Made by a program: the position numbers and the translations under genes
Notes under the pieces: model-generated
Told to the model about the DNA's origin: nothing
What the model saw: the letters and a program-made list of their open reading frames with translations, nothing else
Databases searched by the model: none
NCBI GenBank assembly: GCA_024707075.1
Contig: JANQAK010000001.1
Coordinates: forward strand, 1,200,001-1,264,000
Direction: 5' to 3'
Source of the DNA: Afipia sp.
GTDB lineage: Bacteria; Pseudomonadota; Alphaproteobacteria; Rhizobiales; Xanthobacteraceae
Length of the DNA: 64,000 bases
Part shown: piece after piece, positions 21,163-32,067 of the stretch
Position numbering within the stretch: position 1 is the stretch's first letter
How the letters are laid out: each line of letters starts with the position of its first letter

Positions 21163-22187
21163 CCCCTTCGCCGCGCGTTCACCGCAATCGCGAGCAGCGC
21201 GCGCTGCGCGATCACTTCAGCCAGCGTTGACTGCCTGCGCATGTCGAATGCAGCGTCGGCCAGTTGCGCCATGACGCGGGCCATGCGCTCCGTGCTGGTG
21301 TTGCGTAGCGCCGTCTCCACCAGAGTCTTCCGCGAAAAATGCAGCCGGGGAAATCCGCTGTCGAGCGCTTCGAGTTCGCTGCGGCCTTCCTCGATCGACA
21401 GCCGCGCCTTGTGCAGCGCTGCGGCTTGTCGCTGGGCGGTCATGATGATGAAGCCGGCATTCGTGCCGGCGGCCATCGCCTTGGCGAACGCGCTCTCGAC
21501 ATCGGCCGCGCGGCCGGCGAACGCGCTGTCAACGATCGGATCGAGCGTAAGGCCCGATGCATCGGTGACAATGGCGGCCACATCGTCGAGCGTGACTTCG
21601 CCTTTACCGTGGGCGTAGAGCGCGACTTTTCGGATTTCGTTGCGCGACGCCTGGCGGTCGCCGCCGAGCAGCGAGGTCAGCGCTGCGCGCGCATCGGGCG
21701 CGATCTTCAAATTGGAAGCGCGCAGCTCATCGTCGATCAGCTTGGCAAGGTCGCGCTCGGAGTCGGCGTAGCACGCGATGGCGACGGCGGACTTCGCCTT
21801 CTCGCAGGCCTTGCGCAACGGCGCGTCCGGGCGCAACTCGCCGGCCTCGATTACGATGCGGCAATCGCTCAGTTGCATCTCGCTAAGCGTATCGATGCCG
21901 CTGGCGAAACTGCGTGAGCCGGCGCGAATCCGGATCGCACGACGTCCGCCGAACAGCGGCACCGTCATGGCCTCATCGACAAGACGCGACGGCTCGGCGG
22001 CGAGTTCGTCGCCGTCCATCTTGACCAGTGAAAACGGATCGTTGGGATCGTCAACGGCGGATGCCATCAGGGCGTCGGCGCGCTCGCGCACCAGGCCGGC
22101 GTCGGGACCATACAGCAGGATGATCGGCCGCGATGGATCGGGCCGGGCCAGAAACGCGTCGATTTCCTTCCCGCGAAGCGCGACCAC
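21159..22187 (-). CDS. holA: DNA polymerase III subunit delta
   Basis: HolA is the clamp-loader subunit that opens the beta clamp. The 342-residue protein begins with MVALRGKEIDAFLARPD and has the delta N-terminal ILLYGPDAGLVRERADAL, the LGGDRQASRNEIRKVALYA segment of the middle domain near residue 175, and the helical collar domain. It is the third gene of the leuS-lptE-holA group, 18 bases after lptE. This order is conserved widely in proteobacteria. Confidence 0.94.
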   Translation of the reverse strand: MVALRGKEIDAFLARPDPSRPIILLYGPDAGLVRERADALMASAVDDPNDPFSLVKMDGDELAAEPSRLVDEAMTVPLFGGRRAIRIRAGSRSFASGIDTLSEMQLSDCRIVIEAGELRPDAPLRKACEKAKSAVAIACYADSERDLAKLIDDELRASNLKIAPDARAALTSLLGGDRQASRNEIRKVALYAHGKGEVTLDDVAAIVTDASGLTLDPIVDSAFAGRAADVESAFAKAMAAGTNAGFIIMTAQRQAAALHKARLSIEEGRSELEALDSGFPRLHFSRKTLVETALRNTSTERMARVMAQLADAAFDMRRQSTLAEVIAQRALLAIAVNARRRG

Positions 22188-22205
22188 GACTATTCCGATG
22201 TTCGA

Positions 22206-22746
22206 TCAGGTGCCGGCGATGAAGAATGATGCGAGGCGCTGGCTGATATTGTCGGCGATCACCTTGGCGGCGCGGTCTTCCGCGTCACGCAATCCGCGCG
22301 AGCGGGCGAAACGCTGTGCCTGTCCCGGAATGTCGTAGGACACGCGCGAGAAGGTCGTGCCGGTCAGCACCGTCTTGTCGGTGGCGTTGTCTTTCAGTTC
22401 GTAGATGGCATCGATGCCGTAATTCTCGATGTCCGGCCGCGCGGTGGTGGGATCGACGATGACCGACAGCCGGGTGGTGCTGATGCGCATCAGCAGGCGG
22501 TGGGTCGGCGGTCCGCCGACGGCGCTGCCGTACATGCTGAACATCAGGGCATTGCGAATTTCGACGCCAAGCCGAGCCTCACGCGATCCGTTCGGCAGGT
22601 TGAGCGGAGGAACCTCGACGCCCTGAAGTTTGTCGCGCAGCGCCGAACCGCCGTCCAGACTCCGTTCGGCATACATCGGCTGGAAACATCCCGCCGTCAG
22701 GGCCGCAAGGACGGCCACGGCCAGAAGCCGGGCAGCGATGCGCGTA

Positions 22747-22760
<14 letters not shown>
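22206..22760 (-). CDS. lptE: LPS assembly lipoprotein LptE
   Basis: LptE plugs the LptD barrel and helps place lipopolysaccharide in the outer membrane. The 184-residue protein has a signal sequence with lipobox LTAGC (Cys near residue 24), followed by FQPMYAE and the LptE fold with RTSD-like beta strands. [24 protein letters not shown] fits the family. Its start overlaps the leuS stop by 14 bases, and holA follows. Identification rests on the lipobox and synteny, as the family diverges fast. Confidence 0.92.
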
Positions 22761-25380
<2,620 letters not shown>

Positions 25381-25419
25381 CGGATCGGTGGTCTGCCAAA
25401 GGGAAAAAGGTGCGGCAGA

Positions 25420-25496
25420 CTAGTGTGGTGGTTCGCAAGGCTGCAACATTTTCTCAGCACATTCATTTGCGGCCTTGCGAACCAAAACCACACTAG
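25420..25496. repeat. CTAGTG-bounded palindromic element, copy 1
   Basis: The 77-bp unit starts CTAGTGTGGTGGTTCGCAAG and ends with the complement CTTGCGAACC followed by AAAACCACACTAG. The arms differ by a three-base insertion. The loop of about 30 bases is AT-richer than the surroundings. It lies 40 bases upstream of leuS and is followed by a second element of similar design. Confidence 0.75.
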
Positions 25497-25507
25497 AATG
25501 ATGGTTA

Positions 25508-25582
25508 CTAGTGTCCTTGAGAATTCGAAGGACGCTAAGAGCCTGCCGCAAAACAAGGCGTCCTTCGGATTCAGGACACTAG
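25508..25582. repeat. CTAGTG-bounded palindromic element, copy 2
   Basis: The 75-bp unit starts CTAGTGTCCTTGAGAATTCG and ends with the near complement, CGGATTCAGGACACTAG. Its interior AAGGACGC pairs with GCGTCCTT. It shares the CTAGTG/CACTAG termini with copy 1 but the inner sequence differs, so it is a related class rather than a duplicate. Confidence 0.75.
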
Positions 25583-25647
25583 CCACAAAAGACCGCGAGG
25601 GGTCAACGCCTTAGGCGCATATCAGGGGGGCCGGCCGGGATTTTGCG

Positions 25648-27339
25648 CTAGCCGGCCAGCGAGACCTGCTGGTCGGAAGCCCGGATCAGGCCGTGTTCGA
25701 CCACGGCGTTCCTGCCCCGGCGCTTGGCCGCGTATAGCGCGGCGTCCGCCGCCTCGATCAGGTCGTCCTGCGGCTGGGTGTCGCCCGGCGTAATCGTAGC
25801 CACGCCGACGCTGACCGTGACGGTGCTGCTGGTGCCGATGACATGCGGAATCGCGAGTCCCTCGACGCACGCACGCACCTCTTCGGCCACCTGCGCGGCA
25901 TAGGCCGGGTTGCTGCTCGGCAGCAGCAGACAGAATTCCTCGCCGCCATAACGGGCGGCGAAGCCGGCGCAGGAGTCCGCGATGGAGGCGAGCACCTCGC
26001 CGACGCGGCTGAGGCAGGCGTCGCCCTCCGGATGACCATAAGTATCGTTGAAAAGTTTGAAATGATCGACGTCGATCATCAGGATGGAAAGCTGCGTGTT
26101 GGTTTGCAGCGCTTTCATCCATTCGAATTCGAGGCGGCTCTGGAAGCCGCGGCGGTTGGCCAGACCGGATACAAGATCGAGGGACGCAATCACAGTGAGC
26201 CTGTCATTGGCCGCGGCCATTTCCCGCTCGCGTTCGGACAGTTGCGACGCCATCGCGTCGAAGGCTTTGGCGAGCGGAATGAATTCGCGCGGCAATGCGG
26301 CGCTCATCGCCCGGGTGGCAAATTCGCCGCGGCCCAGCCGGTTTGCCATGTCCGTCATCATACGGACAGGCCGCATGATGAGACGTTCTCCGGCGACCCA
26401 TGCGCCAAGCAGCGTAAATAATCCGACGAGGGCGAGTTGCACATATGCGGTGCGGATGTCGTGATTGATGTCACCCAGCATGGCGGACTGGTTGATGCTG
26501 ACGATCATGCGCGCGCGTGTGCCGGCGACGCGGGCGAACGACACGGCCTTCTTCTCGCCGTCGGCGGATTCGAATGAGATCGAGCCGAAGTCGCGATCGA
26601 GATTGATCTCGCGAAGCGTGACGGCTTCGAGCAGGGACGTGTCCTTCAATTGCTGCCCGATCAGGCCCGCGCTCTCGGGCGGAGACGCCAGGATCGTTCC
26701 CTTGCCGTCGACCAGAACGACCGATACGCCGTCGCGCTCGCCGCGGTTGCTCAGCATCTGCGACATCCATTTCAGGTCGATCGCCGCGATGATGACGGCT
26801 TCCTGTCCTCCGTCGATGGCGGACACCGGATAGGCGGCCATGATGGTCGGAAGATTGGCGGCGCGGCTGAAGATATAATCGCTCACGACGAACTCATGAA
26901 ACTCCCGCGCGCGCTGGAAGTAATCGCGGTCCTTCAGATCGATGCCGACGACATTCTGCTGGGTCGAGCATCTGACGACCCCATCATGCTCGATGACGGA
27001 CAGGCTCCTGATCCATGGGAGATCGACCCGCAGGCTCGCGCGCATGATGGCGCAGCCCCGGCCCTGCTGGGATGCGGTGGCAAAGATGTAGGCGGAGGAT
27101 TTCAGGACAGCCTGCACCGTCGAGATGATTTCGCGCTGGGCATCGGCGGTATGCCGCGCAAGTTCGGACAGTTGATTCGCGGCCTGCGCCACCTGTTTGG
27201 AGCGGGTATCTTCCAGCAGACGCACGCGATCGAGCATCAGCGGCAGAACGAGGATTAACGCCAACAGAACGAGCCGCGCACGAATCCCCAATAGCGCCCT
27301 GAGCTTTGACGTGTTGCGGCCGAATCTGGCGATTGACAT
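25648..27339 (-). CDS. Membrane diguanylate cyclase with dCache sensor, HAMP and GGDEF domains
   Basis: The protein makes cyclic di-GMP from two GTP. The start at 27339 has AAGGGAA six bases upstream and gives 563 residues; the frame is open to 27366. A membrane segment (LVLLALILVLPLML) at about 23-36 and a second (LALVGLFTLLGAWVAG) near 300 enclose a periplasmic dCache-like sensor. A HAMP region and a short coiled coil (QLSEREREMAAANDRL) follow. The GGDEF domain carries the active signature RYGGEEF. No RxxD inhibitory site is seen five residues before it. The ligand is unknown. No EAL domain is present. Confidence 0.92.
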   Translation of the reverse strand: MSIARFGRNTSKLRALLGIRARLVLLALILVLPLMLDRVRLLEDTRSKQVAQAANQLSELARHTADAQREIISTVQAVLKSSAYIFATASQQGRGCAIMRASLRVDLPWIRSLSVIEHDGVVRCSTQQNVVGIDLKDRDYFQRAREFHEFVVSDYIFSRAANLPTIMAAYPVSAIDGGQEAVIIAAIDLKWMSQMLSNRGERDGVSVVLVDGKGTILASPPESAGLIGQQLKDTSLLEAVTLREINLDRDFGSISFESADGEKKAVSFARVAGTRARMIVSINQSAMLGDINHDIRTAYVQLALVGLFTLLGAWVAGERLIMRPVRMMTDMANRLGRGEFATRAMSAALPREFIPLAKAFDAMASQLSEREREMAAANDRLTVIASLDLVSGLANRRGFQSRLEFEWMKALQTNTQLSILMIDVDHFKLFNDTYGHPEGDACLSRVGEVLASIADSCAGFAARYGGEEFCLLLPSSNPAYAAQVAEEVRACVEGLAIPHVIGTSSTVTVSVGVATITPGDTQPQDDLIEAADAALYAAKRRGRNAVVEHGLIRASDQQVSLAG

Positions 27340-27446
27340 CGGTATTCCCTTGCCCCACGCCAACATTTACAAAAAAGGCTTCAAAGACCCTTTCCTGAAT
27401 TCCCTAAAATTCGAATGATCACTGATTTGAAGGCAACCTTAGATCG

Positions 27447-28136
27447 ATGGCTGTGGATAACGTGCCGCCGGTAATATCCGATTCACCAAGCGGGCTTGCC
27501 GTCGTGGAGCGCGAGATCGCACGCGCTTGCAGGGATGCGCGGCGCGCTCGCGCGTCGGTCACGCTGATTGCCGTGTCGAAAACATTCGATGCCGATGCCA
27601 TCGTGCCGGTGATTCAGGCCGGTCAGCGCGTTTTCGGCGAAAACCGCGTGCAGGAAGCAAAGGCCAAGTGGCCCGCCTTGATGAACGGCTATCCGGATTT
27701 GTCGCTTCATCTGATCGGGCCCTTGCAATCCAACAAGGCCAGGGAAGCGGTGGCTTTGTTCGACGCCATTCATTCGCTGGATCGCGCCAGCCTGTGCGAA
27801 GCGCTGGCGAAAGAAATCGTTAAGCAGGATAAGCGCCCCCAACTGTTCGTTCAGCTCAACACCGGCGAAGAGCCGCAGAAGGCGGGCATCGCGCCCGCCG
27901 ACGCCGATGCGTTCATTGCAAGCTGCCGCGATGTTTACGGTTTGCAGATCGCGGGGCTGATGTGCATCCCGCCGGTGGACGATCCGCCCGCGCCGCACTT
28001 TGCGCTCACCGCGAAGATCGCGGCGCGCAATGGTTTGAAATTCTTGTCGATGGGCATGAGCGCGGATTTCGAGACCGCTATTCAACTGGGCGCGACGCAT
28101 ATCAGGGTCGGGTCCGCGATTTTCGGGAAGCGATAG
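27447..28136 (+). CDS. YggS-family pyridoxal phosphate homeostasis protein
   Basis: A 229-residue PLP-binding TIM-barrel protein without known catalytic activity, which buffers PLP and affects amino acid pools. Family features: VTLIAVSKTFDADAI near residue 38, where the Lys binds PLP; FGENRVQEA near 64; LIGPLQSNKA near 89; and LSMGMSADFETAIQLGATHIRVG at the C-terminus. It diverges from the cyclase gene. A palindromic repeat follows its stop. Confidence 0.95.
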   Translation: MAVDNVPPVISDSPSGLAVVEREIARACRDARRARASVTLIAVSKTFDADAIVPVIQAGQRVFGENRVQEAKAKWPALMNGYPDLSLHLIGPLQSNKAREAVALFDAIHSLDRASLCEALAKEIVKQDKRPQLFVQLNTGEEPQKAGIAPADADAFIASCRDVYGLQIAGLMCIPPVDDPPAPHFALTAKIAARNGLKFLSMGMSADFETAIQLGATHIRVGSAIFGKR

Positions 28137-28140
28137 CTTT

Positions 28141-28238
28141 CATCCTGAGGAGCATGCTCTGGCGTGCGTCTCGAAGGATGAGGGCTGTCTCAGCCTCATG
28201 GTTCGAGACGGCGCAAGAGCGCCTCCTCACCATGAGGA
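28141..28238. repeat. Dispersed palindromic repeat pair (CATCCTGAGGAGC type)
   Basis: The first element runs CATCCTGAGGAGC to GTCTCGAAGGATG. The second runs CTCATGGTTCGAGAC to CTCCTCACCATGAG. It is the same family as at 20100, 30135 and 59918. It lies between the convergent YggS-type gene and L,D-transpeptidase gene. Confidence 0.75.
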
Positions 28239-28255
28239 TCTTGTTCGCCTTGCTC

Positions 28256-28825
28256 TCACCCGATCACGATCTTGGTCTGCGGCCCGAGCCGCTCCAGCAG
28301 CCGCAGCATCGCGTTGCGTGTCAGCCCGACACAGCCGGCGGTCGGTGAAAAATTTTCACGGGCGAGATGCAGGAAAACCGCGCTGCCCCGGCCGGCGACG
28401 CGGGGCCGGGTGTTGTGATCGATCTCGACAATGAAGTCGTACAGATGATCGTCGCGCATCAGCCGGTCGCCATCATCGCCCGGCGCGCGTTCGACGGCCC
28501 GGTTGTAGTGCCGGTCGGCGGGGTCTTCCGACCAGGCATCGGCGGGCCGGATCGCCCGGACAGGCAAATAGGTCTGCGGCCGGGGGTGCCGGTCCGCCCG
28601 CCACCACAGCCGGACCGGATGAAACGTCCCGCGCGGCGTGCCGCCGTCGCCCTCGAACTTGTTGGCCTTGATTCCGCCGCGTCCAAGAGCGACCGGTAGG
28701 ACCTGCGCGGCGGCCACCAGCCAGCCTTGGTTCGGACGGCCGGCAGCAGCGTGGATCAGCACCACAGACAACGGCCGATCACGCAACGGTGTTTGGTAAG
28801 CCTTTGGAAAGCCTATATTTCCCAT
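28256..28825 (-). CDS. L,D-transpeptidase (YkuD family)
   Basis: YkuD enzymes form 3-3 cross-links or attach proteins in peptidoglycan using a catalytic Cys. The catalytic region is VFLHLARENFSPTAGCVGL near the C-terminus, with the His, the Thr and the nucleophile Cys in the order of the family subgroup that has GC rather than HGC. GGDGGTPRGTFHPVRL-like sequence near residue 60 is the substrate-side signature. No signal peptide is evident, so the start is doubtful; ATG at 28825 gives 189 residues, and the frame extends to 28864. It diverges from the response-regulator gene. Confidence 0.85.
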   Translation of the reverse strand: MGNIGFPKAYQTPLRDRPLSVVLIHAAAGRPNQGWLVAAAQVLPVALGRGGIKANKFEGDGGTPRGTFHPVRLWWRADRHPRPQTYLPVRAIRPADAWSEDPADRHYNRAVERAPGDDGDRLMRDDHLYDFIVEIDHNTRPRVAGRGSAVFLHLARENFSPTAGCVGLTRNAMLRLLERLGPQTKIVIG

Positions 28826-28956
28826 GACTGCGTAGAACTCCAGCTTGCGCTTTCTTCCGCACATGCTCTATTTCGCCAAGGTTCTTTGAGATCCGCCGGT
28901 TCGAGATCGCTCTCAAAGTCCTCTTTTACAAGACGAATTCTAAAGGACTGGACACT

Positions 28957-29643
28957 ATGGCCAACGCCCGCAAGATCCTGATCGTGGACGACGATACCGA
29001 TCTGCGCGATGCCCTGGTGGAGCAGTTGTCGCTTCATGAGGAATTCGAGGCATCTGCCGTCGATACCGGTGCAAAAGGCGCACTGGCCGCCAAAAGCAGT
29101 TCGCCCGATATCGTGCTGATGGACGTGGGACTTCCCGATACCGATGGCCGTGAAGTGGTTCGCAGCCTGCGCAAGGGCGGCTTCAAGTCGCCGATCATCA
29201 TGCTGACCGGGCACGACACCGATTCGGACACCATCCTCGGACTCGAATCCGGCGCGAACGATTATGTCGCAAAGCCCTTCCGCTTTGCCGTGCTGCTGGC
29301 CCGCATCCGCGCCCAGTTGCGCCAGCATGAAGCCAGCGAGGACGCGGTGTTCTCGGTCGGTCCCTACAGCTTCCGTCCGGGTTCCAAGATGCTGACCGGC
29401 GCCAACGCCAAGAAGGTGCGGCTCACCGAGAAGGAAACCGCGATCCTGCGTTTTCTCTATCGCGCCGGGCAATTGCCGGTGTCACGCGAGACGCTGTTGC
29501 AGGAGGTCTGGGGCTACAATTCGGGCGTCACCACCCACACGCTGGAAACGCATATCTACCGCCTGCGCCAGAAGGTGGAGAAGGATGCCGCGAACCCCGA
29601 AATTCTTGTGACTGAGTCCGGGGGCTATAAGCTGGTGCCATGA
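28957..29643 (+). CDS. OmpR-family response regulator, orphan
   Basis: A two-component transcription factor of 228 residues. The receiver domain has acidic DDDTD near residue 11, the phosphoacceptor Asp in IVLMDVGLPDTDG near residue 57, and the Lys in YVAKPF near 107. The C-terminal winged helix has LTEKETAILRFLYRAG, EVWGYNSGVTTHTLETHIYRLRQK and ESGGYKL. No sensor kinase gene is nearby. A cyclic-nucleotide-binding protein gene follows 33 bases downstream. Target genes are unknown; I do not assign a symbol. Confidence 0.93.
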   Translation: MANARKILIVDDDTDLRDALVEQLSLHEEFEASAVDTGAKGALAAKSSSPDIVLMDVGLPDTDGREVVRSLRKGGFKSPIIMLTGHDTDSDTILGLESGANDYVAKPFRFAVLLARIRAQLRQHEASEDAVFSVGPYSFRPGSKMLTGANAKKVRLTEKETAILRFLYRAGQLPVSRETLLQEVWGYNSGVTTHTLETHIYRLRQKVEKDAANPEILVTESGGYKLVP

Positions 29644-29676
29644 GTCGAATCAATCGACCAACCGGCACCTCGCTCT

Positions 29677-30117
29677 ATGGCTATTGAAGACGACATTGCC
29701 CTGTTTTCGCGCGTCCCGACATTGAACCTGTTGGGCGCTGCGGCCATGCAGGTGCTTGCCATCGGCGCGGAGCAGCGCGACTACGGCTTTGGCGATAAAC
29801 TGTTCGTTCAAGGTGAACCGGCGGACGCCGGCTTCATCGTCCGGCGCGGAGCGTTTCGCGTTGCGTCCGACGATGGCAGCGAAGCCGTGGCGGGTCAGAA
29901 CGCCTTGATTGGCGAACTTGCACTTGTTGTGGCGATGGCGCGGCCGGCGACCGCGACGGCGCTGGAGCCCTCGTCGGTGTTGCGTATTTCACGCAGCCTG
30001 TTTCAGCGCGTGCTTGAAAGTCATCCGGATGCGGCGCTGCGTCTGCGCGACGAACTCGCTGCGCGCTCCAATGCCGCGGCCGGTGCGATGTCCCGCGTCT
30101 CCGCGACACTAAGATAA
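29677..30117 (+). CDS. Stand-alone cyclic-nucleotide-binding-domain protein
   Basis: A 146-residue protein made of one cNMP-binding domain. The beta-roll reads FGDKLFVQGEPADAGFIVRRG near residue 45, and the phosphate-binding cassette is GELALVVAMARPATATALE near 83. No helix-turn-helix or effector domain is present, unlike Crp. It is 33 bases after the response regulator on the same strand, so the two are likely one transcript. The ligand could be cAMP, cGMP or none. Role unknown. Confidence 0.85.
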   Translation: MAIEDDIALFSRVPTLNLLGAAAMQVLAIGAEQRDYGFGDKLFVQGEPADAGFIVRRGAFRVASDDGSEAVAGQNALIGELALVVAMARPATATALEPSSVLRISRSLFQRVLESHPDAALRLRDELAARSNAAAGAMSRVSATLR

Positions 30118-30134
30118 TTCACACCACATGAGAC

Positions 30135-30221
30135 CCCTCATGGTGAGGAGCGCGAAGCGCGTCTCGAACCATGAGCTTCATCCTTCGAGACGCGGCGAAG
30201 ACGCCGCTCCTCAGGATGAGG
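30135..30221. repeat. Dispersed palindromic repeat pair (CTCATGGTGAGGAGC type)
   Basis: The first part runs CTCATGGTGAGGAGCGCG to CGCGTCTCGAACCATGAG. The second runs CATCCTTCGAGACGCGG to CCGCTCCTCAGGATG. It belongs to the family at 20100, 28141 and 59918. It lies between the convergent cNMP-binding and xthA genes. Confidence 0.75.
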
Positions 30222-30235
30222 AATTCCTGCCTCGC

Positions 30236-31051
30236 TCAAACGTCCAGCACAGCCGTCACCGGCACATGGTCCGACGGACGCTCCCAGCCGCGCGCGTCCC
30301 TGGTGATCCTGAAATCGGAGACGCGGTCGCCGAGCGCCTTCGAGACCCAGATGTGGTCGAGACGCCGGCCCTTGTTCGCGGCGGCCCAGTCCGCGGCGCG
30401 ATAACTCCACCATGTATAGATCTTTTCCGGTTCGGGAATTCGCTGCCGCGCCACGTCAATCCACTTGCCATGCGCCTGCACGCCGAGCAGCTTCTCGCAT
30501 TCGACCGGCGTATGCGACACGATCTTCAGGAGTTGTTTGTGCGACCACACGTCATGTTCGTGCGGCGCGACGTTGAGATCGCCGACCAGGATGTGCCGGT
30601 CGTTGTCTTTCGGATGCAGCGGCGCGCAATCGCGCATCTCGTCGAGGAACGACAGCTTGTGTTCGAACTTCGGATTGAGCGCGGGATCGGGAATGTCGCC
30701 GCCGGCCGGCACGTAGAAATTATGAACGGTCAGCGGCTCGGACATCTTCGCGCTGGCGCCGAACGCCACCGAGATGTGCCGCGAATCGACCTTGCCGCAG
30801 AACGTCCGCACGTCGCTGCTCTCGAATGGAAGTTTCGAGACGATGGCGACGCCGTGATAGCCTTTCTGGCCGTTGAGCGCGACGTGTTCGTAGCCGAGGC
30901 GCTTGAAACGCTTGAGCGGAAACGCGTCGTCGACGCATTTCGTTTCCTGAAGGCAGAGCACATCGGGCCGCACCGCCTTGATGAACTTGGCGACGAGGTC
31001 GATGCGCAGGCGCACCGAATTGATATTCCAAGTGGTGAGGGTAAGGCGCAT
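30236..31051 (-). CDS. xthA: Exodeoxyribonuclease III
   Basis: ExoIII is an AP endonuclease and 3'-5' exonuclease of base excision repair. The 271-residue protein starts MRLTLTTWNINSVRLRIDL with the metal-binding Asn; LCLQETKC holds the catalytic Glu near residue 36. DLNVAPHEHDVW near residue 155, and the C-terminal RLDHIWVS and SDHVPVTAVL have the conserved Asp and His. It is on the minus strand, 78 bases after the LolA-like gene, and may be read with it. Confidence 0.96.
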   Translation of the reverse strand: MRLTLTTWNINSVRLRIDLVAKFIKAVRPDVLCLQETKCVDDAFPLKRFKRLGYEHVALNGQKGYHGVAIVSKLPFESSDVRTFCGKVDSRHISVAFGASAKMSEPLTVHNFYVPAGGDIPDPALNPKFEHKLSFLDEMRDCAPLHPKDNDRHILVGDLNVAPHEHDVWSHKQLLKIVSHTPVECEKLLGVQAHGKWIDVARQRIPEPEKIYTWWSYRAADWAAANKGRRLDHIWVSKALGDRVSDFRITRDARGWERPSDHVPVTAVLDV

Positions 31052-31129
31052 GAAAACAGAAGGTAAGAGTTACTGCAAAACCGTTAGCCGGTTTTGACCG
31101 CCTGCTCCAGTGCGTCGCTTGCAAGATCG

Positions 31130-31969
31130 TCAGTTATTACCGGTCGAATAGTTCGTGTAGTCGATCCTGAACATGCCGGGATCGAGCTTCTTGGTGGTGT
31201 CGAGGTTATAGACCGCGACGGTGGTGTCGTAGCCCTGCGGATCGGTCACGGTCCACTGCTTGAGCTGATTGTCCTTGGCGCCGATCATCAGCATCAGCCG
31301 GCTGGTCCCGACCAGCGTCTGCTTTTCCTCGATGGTCACGCTGATGAACATGTCGTCGGCCGCCACGCCGACCACGTTGGTGTCGCGCATCAGGTCGATG
31401 CGGTCCGACAACAGATAACGCAGCGGCGTTTGCGACAGCGGATAGACATCCTGCGTCGCCAGCCTACGATCGCGCACGATCACGGAAGATCCGTCGGCCA
31501 CCAGAGCGATCGGGCTTGGATCGTCGTATTCGAACCGGATCTTGCCGGGCTTCTGGATATAGAAATCGCCGGTGGTGCGTTTGCCGTCGGGGCCGACCTG
31601 CACGAAGTTGCCGGACACATTGACCAGCGACGAGAGATAGGCGCTGACCTTGCTGGCCAGAGCCTTCTGGTTGGCATCGAAGGTCGGCGACGCGCCGCCG
31701 AACAGGCTGCGCAAATCCGGAATGATCGGCGTCGGTGGCGCGGATGCGGAGGGTTCGGGAATCACGGGCGTCGGCGGCGTCTGGCGTGGCGGCGCATCGG
31801 TGCGGGTTTTCGGCGCGGGTTTCGGGATCGGCACCGCCTGGGCAAACGCCGGTGAAAGCATGAGCGAGGCGACGATCGTTGCGGCCAGGGCCGCTACAGG
31901 CATTTTGACGCCGGACGATGCGCGCGAGCAGTTTCGGCAGAACGGCTGATGGCTGGGGAAATGTCTCAA
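31130..31969 (-). CDS. LolA-like outer-membrane lipoprotein carrier protein
   Basis: A periplasmic protein that carries lipoproteins from the inner to the outer membrane. A signal peptide is visible as PVAALAATIVASLMLSPAFA, followed by a Pro-rich linker of about 45 residues. The LolA fold begins near residue 100: LASKVSAYLSSLVNVSGNFVQ, then GDFYIQKPGKIRFEYDDPSP, which is the conserved lipid-binding cavity motif. The start is uncertain: TTG at 31969 (279 residues) or ATG at 31903 (257 residues, directly before the signal core). It lies 98 bases downstream of ftsK on the same strand, an arrangement common in Hyphomicrobiales. Confidence 0.9.
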   Translation of the reverse strand: MRHFPSHQPFCRNCSRASSGVKMPVAALAATIVASLMLSPAFAQAVPIPKPAPKTRTDAPPRQTPPTPVIPEPSASAPPTPIIPDLRSLFGGASPTFDANQKALASKVSAYLSSLVNVSGNFVQVGPDGKRTTGDFYIQKPGKIRFEYDDPSPIALVADGSSVIVRDRRLATQDVYPLSQTPLRYLLSDRIDLMRDTNVVGVAADDMFISVTIEEKQTLVGTSRLMLMIGAKDNQLKQWTVTDPQGYDTTVAVYNLDTTKKLDPGMFRIDYTNYSTGNN

Positions 31970-32067
31970 CGGTCCGTCCTGTCCGGGATGTCTTTCAATC
32001 TTCCGTTGGGGCTAGCCCCAAGCTATGGCGATTTCGCGGCTGCGAATAGGGATTGAGAACACAAAGA

